DNA from: an uncultured Alphaproteobacteria bacterium
GTDB taxonomy: Bacteria; Pseudomonadota; Alphaproteobacteria; Reyranellales; Reyranellaceae
Direction of reading: 5' to 3'
NCBI GenBank assembly: GCA_903929895.1
Contig: CAIYWM010001026.1
Span: 1 to 10,407, forward strand
Length of the DNA stretch: 10,407 nucleotides
Under the pieces are notes generated by a model. It was not told where the DNA came from and searched no databases. It was given only the letters and a program-made list of their open reading frames with translations. The position numbers and the translations under genes were made by a program. Positions 1 through 6,201 of this stretch are shown in pieces. Position 1 is the first letter of the stretch. Each line of letters begins with the position of its first letter.

Positions 1-132
1 CCCCATTCAAACGCATCTCCAGCTTTTCATTCGATATGGAATGAAATATGCAAGAGGCATCGGGACGCTCAGTGCGGCGACGGCGCCGCAGCCTGCCGGG
101 GGCCATCCCAGTTCGAACCCAGGGTGTGATCT
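1..132. other. Non-coding leader upstream of the ABC transporter operon
   Basis: No credible gene lies here; reading frames crossing it are out-of-frame shadows of the binding-protein gene. Bases 1-50 are visibly richer in A+T than the rest of the window and contain a perfect inverted repeat (25-46), as expected for a promoter/operator zone. The nearest ribosome-binding match to the first gene is AGGGTG at 121-126, six bases before its ATG. I could not place a convincing -35/-10 pair. Any upstream gene ends outside the window. Confidence 0.6.
25..46. promoter_or_regulatory. Candidate operator: perfect 8-base inverted repeat with 6-base spacer
   Basis: The arms are TTTCATTC (25-32) and GAATGAAA (39-46), exact reverse complements around the spacer GATATG. 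The site is A+T-rich and lies about 87 bases before the start of the ABC operon, which ends with its own MarR-family regulator gene. Two half-sites spaced this way suit a dimeric winged-helix repressor. I infer that it is the MarR operator; binding by another dimeric regulator is equally compatible with the sequence. Confidence 0.5.
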
Positions 133-1110
133 ATGAAACTGCTTGGACGTCTCGCCGCCGCAATCGGCCTCGTCGCCGGCATGGCCGGCGCAAGTGCGGC
201 GCCGGCCCGCGCGGCCGACGTGAACTTCATCACCGACTTCGGCTTCAATGGACGGCACGCCTATTTCTACGTCGCGCGCGAGAAGGGCTACTACAAGGAG
301 GCCGGCCTCGACGTGACGTTCCTGCGCGGACAGGGGTCGGCCGATGCGATCAAGAAGGTGGCCGCCGGCCTCGCCACGATCGGCTTTGCCGACGCGGGCT
401 CGCTGGTCCTGGCACGCGGCAATGACGGCGTGCCGGTGAAGCTGGTCTCGATCGTCTACGCCCGGCCGCCGCAGGCCATCTTCGGCGTGAAGGGAACCGG
501 CATCACTTCCCCGAAGGACCTCGAAGGCAAGACGATCGCCGATACCGCGTCGAGTTCGGTGCGCCTGCTGTTCCCAGCCTTCGCCAAGGCAGCCGGCATC
601 GACGCCGCCAAGGTGAAATGGGTCGTCGCGGAAGGCTCCGCCCTGCCCTCGCTACTCGCCAACGGCCGGGTCGATGCGATCGGGCAGTTCTCGGTGGGAG
701 AGCCGCTGATCGCGGCAGCGATCGCGCCCAAGGAAACGGTCCGCATCGCCTACAAGGATTCGGGCCTCGATTTTTACGGCAACGGACTGATCGCCTCGGA
801 GGAGACGATCGCCAAGCAGCCCGAACTCGTGCGGGCTTTCGTCAAGGCGACGATCAAGGGCATGAAGGACGCCTTCGCCAACCCGGCCGAGGCCGCCGCG
901 ATCATGGCCAAGTACCAGAAGGAACTGGCGCCGGCGATCATCGAGGGCGAGACCAAGCTCGTCGGCGAGCTCGCGACCGTCCCCGGTCAGCCGCTGGGCA
1001 GCATCGACGCCAAGAGCATCGCGGGGACCGTCGAGGTCATGTCGGCGAACTTCACCCTGAAGTCGCCCGTGCAGCCGTCGCAGCTCTACGCTCCGGGCTT
1101 CGTCGAATGA
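133..1110 (+). CDS. ABC transporter periplasmic substrate-binding protein, NMT1/THI5-like (NitT/TauT type)
   Basis: This 325-residue protein captures a small ligand in the periplasm and delivers it to the permease encoded two genes downstream. Residues 1-27 form a Sec signal peptide: positive start (KLLGR), hydrophobic alanine/glycine core and an APARA-A cleavage site. There is no lipobox cysteine, so it should be soluble. The mature start (FNGRHAYFYVAREKGYYKEAGLDV, about residues 38-60, here summarised by GYYKEAGLDV at 52-61) is the NMT1/THI5-family hallmark. ADAGSLVLAR (86-95) and SLLANGRVDAIG (173-184) fit the family's two-lobed fold. Relatives bind thiamine precursors, riboflavin, sulfonates, nitrate or aromatic compounds, so the ligand is open. 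Its stop overlaps the ATPase start by 4 bases. The start was chosen for the intact signal peptide and the AGGGTG at 121-126. Confidence 0.9.
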   Translation: MKLLGRLAAAIGLVAGMAGASAAPARAADVNFITDFGFNGRHAYFYVAREKGYYKEAGLDVTFLRGQGSADAIKKVAAGLATIGFADAGSLVLARGNDGVPVKLVSIVYARPPQAIFGVKGTGITSPKDLEGKTIADTASSSVRLLFPAFAKAAGIDAAKVKWVVAEGSALPSLLANGRVDAIGQFSVGEPLIAAAIAPKETVRIAYKDSGLDFYGNGLIASEETIAKQPELVRAFVKATIKGMKDAFANPAEAAAIMAKYQKELAPAIIEGETKLVGELATVPGQPLGSIDAKSIAGTVEVMSANFTLKSPVQPSQLYAPGFVE

Positions 1111-1922
1111 TCTCGACCGCCGGTGGCCTGGCGGCCGCCCCTCCGCCGGTGGCGGAGGTGGCGGCCATCGATCTGCTGGGCGTGAGCAAGCACTATCCCG
1201 GCTCGGCGGGAACGTCGGTCCATGCTCTGGGCCCGATCGACCTGCGCATTCCGACCGGCAGTTTCGTCGCCGTGGTCGGCCCCTCGGGCTGTGGCAAGTC
1301 GACCCTGCTGCGGCTGGTCGCCGGCCTGGAAATGCCCGACACCGGCACGATGGCGCGCTACGGCACGCCGCTCGACGCGCCCTCCCACGAGGTGGGGATC
1401 GTCTTCCAGGAGCACGTGCTGTTTCCCTGGAACACGGTGCTGGAGAATGTGCTGCTCCCGGCCGACGTTCTCTCCCTGCCCAAAGCGGCAGCGCGGGAGC
1501 GTGCCCTGCGGCTACTGGAGATGACGGGCCTCGCGGCTTTCGCGAACCACCGTCCCCAGATGTTGTCCGGCGGCATGCGCCAACGCGCGGCGCTCTGCCG
1601 GGCACTGCTCGCCGATCCGCGCCTTCTGCTGCTCGACGAGCCGTTCGGCGCGCTCGATGCGCTGACGCGCGAGGAGCTGTCGCTCGAACTGTCGGGCCTC
1701 TGGCAGGATCTCGGGCGAACCGCCTTCCTGATCACGCATGACATCGAGGAGGCGATCCTGCTGAGCGACCGCGTGCTGGTCATGTCGCCACGTCCAGGCC
1801 GCATCCGCGCCGACTTCGAGATAGACCTCCCGCGCCCGCGCAATGCCGATACACCGAGGCTGGCGCGCTTCCAGGAGCTCAAGCAGGCCATCCGCGACAT
1901 CATCTTCGACCGCCGGGCCTGA
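1107..1922 (+). CDS. ABC transporter ATP-binding protein (NitT/TauT, SsuB/TauB-like)
   Basis: This 271-residue cytoplasmic ATPase powers the importer made with the flanking binding protein and permease. All nucleotide-binding motifs are present: Walker A GPSGCGKST (58-66), Q-loop Gln101 in VFQEH, signature LSGGM (153-157), Walker B LLLLDE ending at Glu178, D-loop GALD (181-184) and switch His211 in LITHD. The FQEHVLFPWNTVLENV segment is typical of the nitrate/sulfonate/taurine group. The frame is open far upstream, but ATG at 1107 is chosen because it forms an ATGA overlap with the preceding stop and gives a normal family length. The first ~20 residues are an alanine/proline-rich extension. 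Translation is probably coupled to the binding protein. No defect is visible. Confidence 0.95.
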   Translation: MISTAGGLAAAPPPVAEVAAIDLLGVSKHYPGSAGTSVHALGPIDLRIPTGSFVAVVGPSGCGKSTLLRLVAGLEMPDTGTMARYGTPLDAPSHEVGIVFQEHVLFPWNTVLENVLLPADVLSLPKAAARERALRLLEMTGLAAFANHRPQMLSGGMRQRAALCRALLADPRLLLLDEPFGALDALTREELSLELSGLWQDLGRTAFLITHDIEEAILLSDRVLVMSPRPGRIRADFEIDLPRPRNADTPRLARFQELKQAIRDIIFDRRA

Positions 1923-1925
1923 CCG

Positions 1926-2687
1926 ATGAGCGCCTCTTCCGCGTCGCGCCTGGCCGGGCGCGCCACCATCCCTGCCGTCTATCTTGCCTTGTTCGTTGCC
2001 TGGGAACTGTCGGTCCGCTTCTTCAAGATTCCCGCCTGGATCCTGCCCGCCCCGACCGAGATCGGACGGACGGCGCTGCAATGGGCCCCCGAACTGGCGC
2101 TCAACAGTCTCGTGACCCTGCGCGAGACGCTGGTGGGCTTCGTGCTCGCCATCGCGCTGTCGCTGCCGCTGGCCGTGCTGATCGCCCTGAACGCGACCGC
2201 CCGCAGGCTTCTCTATCCGATCCTGCTCGGCCTCCAGTCGGTACCCAAGGTCGCCGTGGCCCCGCTGATCATCCTGTGGCTCGGCCTCTCGGAATGGCCG
2301 AAGATCGTGATCGTCATCCTGGTCTGCTTCTTCCCGATCCTGGTCAACCTGATCGCGGGACTGGAAGCCGCCCCGCGCACCATGCTCGATCTCATGCGCT
2401 CGCTGGGCGCGTCGCAGCACATGATCTTCCGGCGCCTTCGGATCCCCGTGGCGCTGCCGCACTTCTTCACCGGCTGCAAGGTGGCGGTGACCTTCGCCGT
2501 CATTGGTTCCGTCATCGGCGAGTTCGTCGCGGCGCAGGAAGGGCTGGGCTATCTCATCCTGATCTCGACGTCGCAGTCGCAGACTCCGCTCGCCTTCGCC
2601 GCCATCGCCCTGTTGACCCTGCTCAGCATCGCACTCTTCCATGGCATCGAGTGGATCGAGCGAAGGGTCGTCGACTGGACGCCCTGA
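1926..2687 (+). CDS. ABC transporter permease (NitT/TauT, SsuC/TauC-like)
   Basis: This 253-residue inner-membrane subunit forms the translocation channel, presumably as a dimer. Hydrophobic stretches fit about six helices: roughly 15-32, 66-88, 97-120, 126-145, 183-202 and 222-240. The cytoplasmic EAA coupling loop is clear: EAAPRTMLDLMRSLGAS from residue 147, with the key Gly161, followed by RRLRIPVALPHF, a form usual in this permease group. It starts 3 bases after the ATPase stop, with no distinct ribosome site, so translation is probably coupled. Family membership is secure; the substrate is not indicated. Confidence 0.94.
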   Translation: MSASSASRLAGRATIPAVYLALFVAWELSVRFFKIPAWILPAPTEIGRTALQWAPELALNSLVTLRETLVGFVLAIALSLPLAVLIALNATARRLLYPILLGLQSVPKVAVAPLIILWLGLSEWPKIVIVILVCFFPILVNLIAGLEAAPRTMLDLMRSLGASQHMIFRRLRIPVALPHFFTGCKVAVTFAVIGSVIGEFVAAQEGLGYLILISTSQSQTPLAFAAIALLTLLSIALFHGIEWIERRVVDWTP

Positions 2688-2715
2688 ACCCGCGCGTGCA
2701 ATGACGGGCTTCAAC

Positions 2716-2720
2716 GGAGG
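2716..2720 (+). promoter_or_regulatory. Ribosome-binding site deciding the MarR gene start
   Basis: GGAGG at 2716-2720 sits 4 bases before the ATG at 2725 and is the best Shine-Dalgarno match near this gene. It favours 2725 over the in-frame ATGs at 2641 (inside the permease gene) and 2701. Confidence 0.7.
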
Positions 2721-2724
2721 AACG

Positions 2725-3318
2725 ATGGGCAGCGGCAAGCCGGAAATCGAAGGCACCCCGGAAATGCCGGAGGCGAAGCCGCAGCGGCCGGGCCGACGAC
2801 CGACAGCCAACGCCCGGGCCGCGCGCGACCAGGTCGATGCCATCTTCTCGCAGTGGCGCGCCGAGCGGCCCGACATCGACACCAGCCCGGTGCAGATCTA
2901 CGGGCTGATCGCGCGGATCCAGATCCAGTGCACCGCCTTCATCGAGGAAGCGCTGGTTCCGTTCGGCCTGAACCGCGGCACCTTCGACGTGCTGACCGCC
3001 CTGCGGCGTGCCGGCACGCCCTACTCCCTCACGCCCAAGCAGCTCGTGCAGTCGCTTCTTCTCAGCGGCGCGGGACTGACGAGCCGATTGAACAAGCTGG
3101 AAGCCCAGAACCTGATCGCCCGCCTCGCAGAACCGAGCGATCGCCGGACGCTTCGGGTCCAGCTCACGGCTTCGGGCGAGGCCGTCATCAACGAGGCCAT
3201 CCCCCGCGTCTTCGACGTGCAGCGCAGCCGCCTCCAGAAGCTTGGCGACGACGGCCAGAAGCGACTGCTCGCGGAGCTCTCCCGCTTCGCCGAAGCGATC
3301 GATACCTGGCCCGGCTGA
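2725..3318 (+). CDS. MarR-family winged-helix transcriptional regulator
   Basis: This 197-residue DNA-binding protein is probably the ligand-responsive regulator of the ABC module it follows. Residues ~55-95 give the N-terminal dimerisation helices. SLTPKQLVQSLLLSGAGLTSRLNKLEAQ (101-128, summarised by GLTSRLNKLE) is the helix-turn-helix. AEPSDRRTLRVQLTASG (135-151) is the wing with the diagnostic Asp139-Arg140-Arg141. C-terminal helices close the dimer. About 50 extra N-terminal residues, rich in proline and charge, precede the usual ~145-residue MarR core and look disordered. It lies 37 bases after the permease stop on the same strand, so it is probably co-transcribed. Autoregulation through the inverted repeat at 25-46 is my inference. 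The likely effector is the transported compound or a derivative. Confidence 0.92.
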   Translation: MGSGKPEIEGTPEMPEAKPQRPGRRPTANARAARDQVDAIFSQWRAERPDIDTSPVQIYGLIARIQIQCTAFIEEALVPFGLNRGTFDVLTALRRAGTPYSLTPKQLVQSLLLSGAGLTSRLNKLEAQNLIARLAEPSDRRTLRVQLTASGEAVINEAIPRVFDVQRSRLQKLGDDGQKRLLAELSRFAEAIDTWPG

Positions 3319-3332
3319 ACCCCTTTCAGCCG
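3312..3332. terminator. Perfect hairpin between convergent genes, possible bidirectional terminator
   Basis: CGGCTGAA (3312-3319) and TTCAGCCG (3325-3332) are exact reverse complements with a 5-base loop (CCCCT). The left arm contains the stop codon of the MarR gene (TGA 3316-3318) and the right arm the stop codon of the oppositely oriented DUF1244 gene (3326-3328). The position is ideal for a two-way terminator. However, no T-run follows on either strand, so intrinsic termination is uncertain; transcript-end protection or chance are alternatives. Confidence 0.4.
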
Positions 3333-3622
3333 TGCTTATGAGTCTTGTCGAAGGCCTTCTTCTGGTCGGCCGATGCATCCTTCTGATGCTTGGCCTTCCA
3401 CTCGTCGTAGGGCATGCCGTAGACGATCTCGCGGGCCTTCGGATCGGCGATCTCGATGCCCTGCTTGCCCGCCTCCTCGCGATACCAGCGCGACAGGCAG
3501 TTCCGGCAGAAGCCCGCCAGGTTCATCAGGTCGATGTTCTGGACGTCGGTCCGCTCCTGAAGGTGCGATACCAGACGCCGGAAGGCGGCGGCTTCCAGTT
3601 CGGTGCGGGTCTTGTCGTCCAT
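3326..3622 (-). CDS. DUF1244 (SMc04008-like) family small protein
   Basis: This 98-residue cytoplasmic protein belongs to a proteobacterial family of unknown function (DUF1244); I recall the Sinorhizobium meliloti member SMc04008 as structurally characterised. The sequence is mostly helical and charged. It has a conserved-looking CRNC pair (Cys39, Cys42), the segment NLAGFCRNCLSRWY (34-47), YGMPYDEWKAKHQ (68-80) and a lysine/histidine-rich tail. The Cys pair could bind metal or be redox-active, but no function should be assigned. The length is normal for the family. The start is fixed by a perfect AGGAGG 5 bases upstream. It lies 59 bases downstream of the amidohydrolase-like gene on the same strand and may share its transcript. 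Confidence 0.9.
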   Translation of the reverse strand: MDDKTRTELEAAAFRRLVSHLQERTDVQNIDLMNLAGFCRNCLSRWYREEAGKQGIEIADPKAREIVYGMPYDEWKAKHQKDASADQKKAFDKTHKHG

Positions 3623-3627
3623 GATCG

Positions 3628-3633
3628 CCTCCT
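3628..3633 (-). promoter_or_regulatory. Consensus Shine-Dalgarno of the DUF1244 gene
   Basis: On the minus strand AGGAGG lies 5 bases before the ATG (3620-3622). It is the strongest ribosome-binding site in the window and suggests that this small protein is made in good amounts, unlike the coupled genes elsewhere, which mostly lack clear sites. Confidence 0.75.
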
Positions 3634-3681
3634 GGGGTGCAGGCCGGTATTGTATTCTGGATATAGGGTCGGGCCGCAGGC

Positions 3682-4470
3682 TTAACCAGACGCCTTCTCA
3701 GCTTGAGAGAGGGCCTTCTTGATGGAAGCCGAGATCGCCGGGGCCAGTCTGCGCCCCCAGGCGCGGGCATCGTCCGGCGTGCCCATGAGATCCTGGCGAA
3801 CCTCCAGCGAACAATGCGGCAGCGCCCGCGGCCGGGCATGGGCGGTCAGCGTGTATTCGTAGGACGCCCGCGCCGAATAGGGTTCGTTGTCGCCCACCAC
3901 CAGCGTCGGATCGCGGCGCAGTTCGGCCAGCAGCGGCTCGGGCAGGCGCGGATCGTCGTTCCACAGCACACCGACATGCCAGGGTCGCACGAAGCCCTTC
4001 ATCACCGGCGTGAAGCTGTGCATCACCAGCAGGCAGACCGTGCGGCCGCCTTCGGTCATCGCGTCGAGCAGCCGGTCGACCTCGCGATGATAGGGCCAGA
4101 AGCAGGCCTCGGCCCGGGCATCGATCTGTTCTTTGGTCAGGTCCTTGTTGGCCGGCACGACCGTCTCGTCGCTGATCTCCGGCGTCGAGCCCTCGCCGCC
4201 TGGCCAACGGTTGCAGTCGATCACCAGCCGCGAATAGCCGGAAGAGACCAGCGGCGCGTCGAGCACCTTCGACAGTTCGATCGCCGCGTCGAGCCCGCCG
4301 ATGTCCCAGCCGATGTGCCGCGCCAGTTCGCTCTCGGGGATGCCAAGATCGCCCAGCGCCCGGGGCACCGCCTTGCTGGCATGATCGCACAGCAGCAACA
4401 ACGGCGCCCGACCCTGTTCGTTGAAAACGGAGAACGGCGGCGGATCGCCCGGCCGGAGCAACGGTTGCAT
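3682..4470 (-). CDS. N-formylglutamate amidohydrolase (FGase/HutG-like) family protein
   Basis: This 262-residue protein belongs to the FGase family of zinc hydrolases, whose named activity is cleaving N-formylglutamate to glutamate and formate in histidine breakdown. Family landmarks are LLCDHASKAVP (27-36; Asp29, His30), HIGWDIGG (52-59), SGYSRLVIDCNR (77-88), VMHSFTP (149-155), DNEPYSAR (194-201) and HCSLEVRQDLM (219-229). There is no signal peptide. The ATG at 4470 is chosen because residues from there match family N-termini (LLRPGDPPPF), whereas the open frame further upstream encodes arginine-rich sequence overlapping the divergent kinase gene. AGGGG lies just upstream. No other hut genes are visible, so a role in histidine use is not supported. 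This branch may act on another N-acyl amino acid. Confidence 0.87.
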   Translation of the reverse strand: MQPLLRPGDPPPFSVFNEQGRAPLLLLCDHASKAVPRALGDLGIPESELARHIGWDIGGLDAAIELSKVLDAPLVSSGYSRLVIDCNRWPGGEGSTPEISDETVVPANKDLTKEQIDARAEACFWPYHREVDRLLDAMTEGGRTVCLLVMHSFTPVMKGFVRPWHVGVLWNDDPRLPEPLLAELRRDPTLVVGDNEPYSARASYEYTLTAHARPRALPHCSLEVRQDLMGTPDDARAWGRRLAPAISASIKKALSQAEKASG

Positions 4471-4499
4471 CGCGCCCCTATAGTGCGAAGATCGGGCAA
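4471..4499. promoter_or_regulatory. 29-base divergent intergenic gap, candidate promoter region
   Basis: The gap separates the ATGs of the minus-strand amidohydrolase-like gene and the plus-strand glycerate kinase. TATAGT at 4479-4484 resembles a -10 box on the plus strand, but no good -35 lies about 17 bases before it. The gap is too short for two complete promoters, so promoter elements probably extend into one or both coding regions, or the genes have very short leaders. Confidence 0.3.
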
Positions 4500-5777
4500 A
4501 TGAAAGATGCCGACGCCCGCGCCCTGCTGCGCGCCCTCTTCGACGCCGCGCTCGCCGCCGCCCGCCCTGCCACCTGCCTTGCGCCCTACATCGAAAGGCT
4601 CCAGCCACCGAAGGGTCGGACCATCGTTATCGGCGCCGGCAAGGCAAGCGCCGCCATGGCGCGCGCCGTCGAGGATCAGTGGCCGCATCCGCTCGAAGGG
4701 CTGGTGGTGACGCGCTACGGCTATGGCGAAACCTGCAGGCGCATCGAGATCGTCGAGGCCGCGCACCCCGTTCCCGATGACACGGGCCGCGAGGCCGCCG
4801 GCCGCATCTACGAGCGCGTGCAGGGACTGGGCGCCGACGACCTCGTGCTCTGCCTGATCTCCGGCGGCGCCTCCGCCCTGCTCGCGCTGCCGGCGCCGGG
4901 TCTCACCTTGAACGACAAGCAGGACGTCAATCGGGCGCTGTTGAAATCGGGCGCCAACATCGTCGAGATGAATACGGTGCGTAAGCATCTCTCGGCCATC
5001 AAGGGCGGCCGTCTCGCCATCGCCGCCCAGCCGGCACGCGTCCTGTCGTGGCTGATCTCGGACGTGCCGAACGATGACCCGGGTGTCATCGGCTCGGGTC
5101 CCACCGTCGCCGACAAGACGACCTTCGCCGATGCGCTTGCCGTGCTCGCGAAGTACCGGATCGACCCGCCATCGGCCGTGCTCTCTCATCTCAAGGAAGG
5201 CGCCGCCGGCCGCATCGAGGAGACGCCGAAACCCGGCGATCCGCGCCTCGCCAATGTCGAGACGATCATGGTGGCCACGCCGAAAAGATCGCTAGAAGCC
5301 GCCGCCGCGGCTGCCCGAGAACACGGCGTCGAGGTCGTCATGCTGGGCGACAATCTCGAGGGCGAGGCTCGCGAACTCGGCGCGACGCATGCCCGCCAGG
5401 CTCTCGAGATCGCCAAGCGCGGCGGCAGGCCGGTAGCGATCCTCTCAGGCGGCGAGACCACCGTCACGGTGCGCGGCAAGGGCCGTGGCGGCCGCAATGT
5501 CGAGTACCTGCTGGCCGAGGCCATCGCGGCCGATGGTGCAGCGGGCATCTGGGGCCTGTCGGCCGACACCGACGGCGTCGACGGCGCCGAGGACATTGCC
5601 GGCGCGGTCTTCACGCCCGACACGCTGGCGCGGGCGCGCGCCAAGGGACGCGATCCGCAGGCCATGCTCGACGACAATGACGGGCACGGCTTCTTCGAGA
5701 TGCTGGGTGACAGCCTCGTCACCGGCCCGACGCGGACCAACGTCAACGACTTCAGGGTCACCCTGATCGCGCCATGA
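4500..5777 (+). CDS. Glycerate 2-kinase, DUF4147/MOFRL family (GckA/TtuD-like)
   Basis: This 425-residue enzyme should phosphorylate D-glycerate to 2-phosphoglycerate with ATP; homologues are often mislabelled hydroxypyruvate reductase (TtuD). The N-terminal DUF4147 domain shows GAGKAS (45-50, Lys48), SGGASALL (121-128), MNTVRKHLSAIKGG (157-170), SDVPNDDP (187-194) and GSGPT (198-202). The C-terminal MOFRL domain shows SGGETTV (316-322), GKGRGGRN (326-333), ADTDGVDG (355-362) and the terminal PTRTNVNDF (410-418). The length is normal and all motifs are intact. It opens a six-gene run and overlaps the GFA gene by 4 bases (ATGA). No good ribosome site precedes the ATG. Its product would enter lower glycolysis, reaching the pyruvate kinase encoded at the end of the window. 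Activity on hydroxypyruvate is less likely. Confidence 0.92.
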   Translation: MKDADARALLRALFDAALAAARPATCLAPYIERLQPPKGRTIVIGAGKASAAMARAVEDQWPHPLEGLVVTRYGYGETCRRIEIVEAAHPVPDDTGREAAGRIYERVQGLGADDLVLCLISGGASALLALPAPGLTLNDKQDVNRALLKSGANIVEMNTVRKHLSAIKGGRLAIAAQPARVLSWLISDVPNDDPGVIGSGPTVADKTTFADALAVLAKYRIDPPSAVLSHLKEGAAGRIEETPKPGDPRLANVETIMVATPKRSLEAAAAAAREHGVEVVMLGDNLEGEARELGATHARQALEIAKRGGRPVAILSGGETTVTVRGKGRGGRNVEYLLAEAIAADGAAGIWGLSADTDGVDGAEDIAGAVFTPDTLARARAKGRDPQAMLDDNDGHGFFEMLGDSLVTGPTRTNVNDFRVTLIAP

Positions 5778-6193
5778 CGACATATCCCGGGTCCTGCCAT
5801 TGCGGCGCGATCACCATCGCGTACACGTCGGAAAAGAAGCCGGAGGAGATGCGGGTCGGGCGCTGCGGCTGCAGCTTCTGCCGCCGCCACGGCGCCCGCA
5901 CGATGGGCGATCCGACGGGAAGCGTGGAATTCCGCAGCGCACCAAATGCCCTGTCGCGCTACCGCTTCAGCCTCGGCATCACCGACTACCTGCTTTGTGC
6001 CCGTTGCGGCACCTATGTCGGTGCCGTGATGCCCGAGGCGGAAGGCGCCATCGGTATCGTCAACGTCAATTCGCTCGACATTCGCGACACCTTCGATGCT
6101 GCACCGCCGTTGCACCACTATGACGGCGAGGACGAGGCCCGACGACGCGCCCGGCGCCGAAAGTTCTGGATGCCCGCAACCGTGATCGCCTAG
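5774..6193 (+). CDS. GFA/CENP-V-fold zinc-binding protein
   Basis: This 139-residue protein has the fold of glutathione-dependent formaldehyde-activating enzyme. Zinc ligands are recognisable: Cys8 and Cys10 (CHCGAI), Cys31, Cys33 and Cys36 (CGCSFCRRHG), and Cys75 and Cys78 (LCARCGT). The C-terminus is arginine-rich (DEARRRARRRKFW, about 120-132). Most GFA proteins have no proven activity, and the formaldehyde role of the founder is itself disputed, so an enzymatic name is not justified. It begins inside the stop of the glycerate kinase gene (ATGA), so translation is probably coupled. It is followed 8 bases later by otnK, which places it firmly inside the operon. A role in handling a reactive aldehyde or hydroxypyruvate-like intermediate is a guess from context. 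Confidence 0.87.
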   Translation: MTTYPGSCHCGAITIAYTSEKKPEEMRVGRCGCSFCRRHGARTMGDPTGSVEFRSAPNALSRYRFSLGITDYLLCARCGTYVGAVMPEAEGAIGIVNVNSLDIRDTFDAAPPLHHYDGEDEARRRARRRKFWMPATVIA

Positions 6194-6201
6194 GGTCGCA
6201 C

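Noticed and set aside
618..1106. Long N-terminal extension of the ABC ATPase
   Set aside because: Overlaps the binding-protein gene out of frame and encodes Arg/Gly-rich sequence. The ATG at 1107 makes a standard 4-base overlap and a normal-length protein.
652..1605. 317-codon minus-strand open frame
   Set aside because: Antisense to the binding protein and ATPase; proline/arginine-rich shadow with no motif.
133..2687. ABC importer as the uptake system for threonate/erythronate
   Set aside because: It belongs to the NitT/TauT type rather than a sugar-acid type, has its own MarR gene, and is separated from the otn genes by two minus-strand genes.
2641..2724. Earlier in-frame starts for the MarR gene at 2641 and 2701
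   Set aside because: 2641 lies inside the permease gene, and neither has a ribosome site as good as the GGAGG just before 2725.
1512..2882. 456-codon minus-strand open frame
   Set aside because: Antisense to the ABC ATPase, permease and the MarR start. Low-complexity Arg/Gln/Asp/Gly-rich composition with no recognisable fold.
3682..4470. Assignment to histidine catabolism (hutG)
   Set aside because: No hutU, hutH, hutI or hut regulator is seen nearby, so the gene symbol is not supported.
4471..4608. Extended start of the amidohydrolase-like gene at 4608
   Set aside because: It would overlap the divergent glycerate kinase and add 46 mostly arginine/glycine-rich residues. Family N-termini match from 4470.
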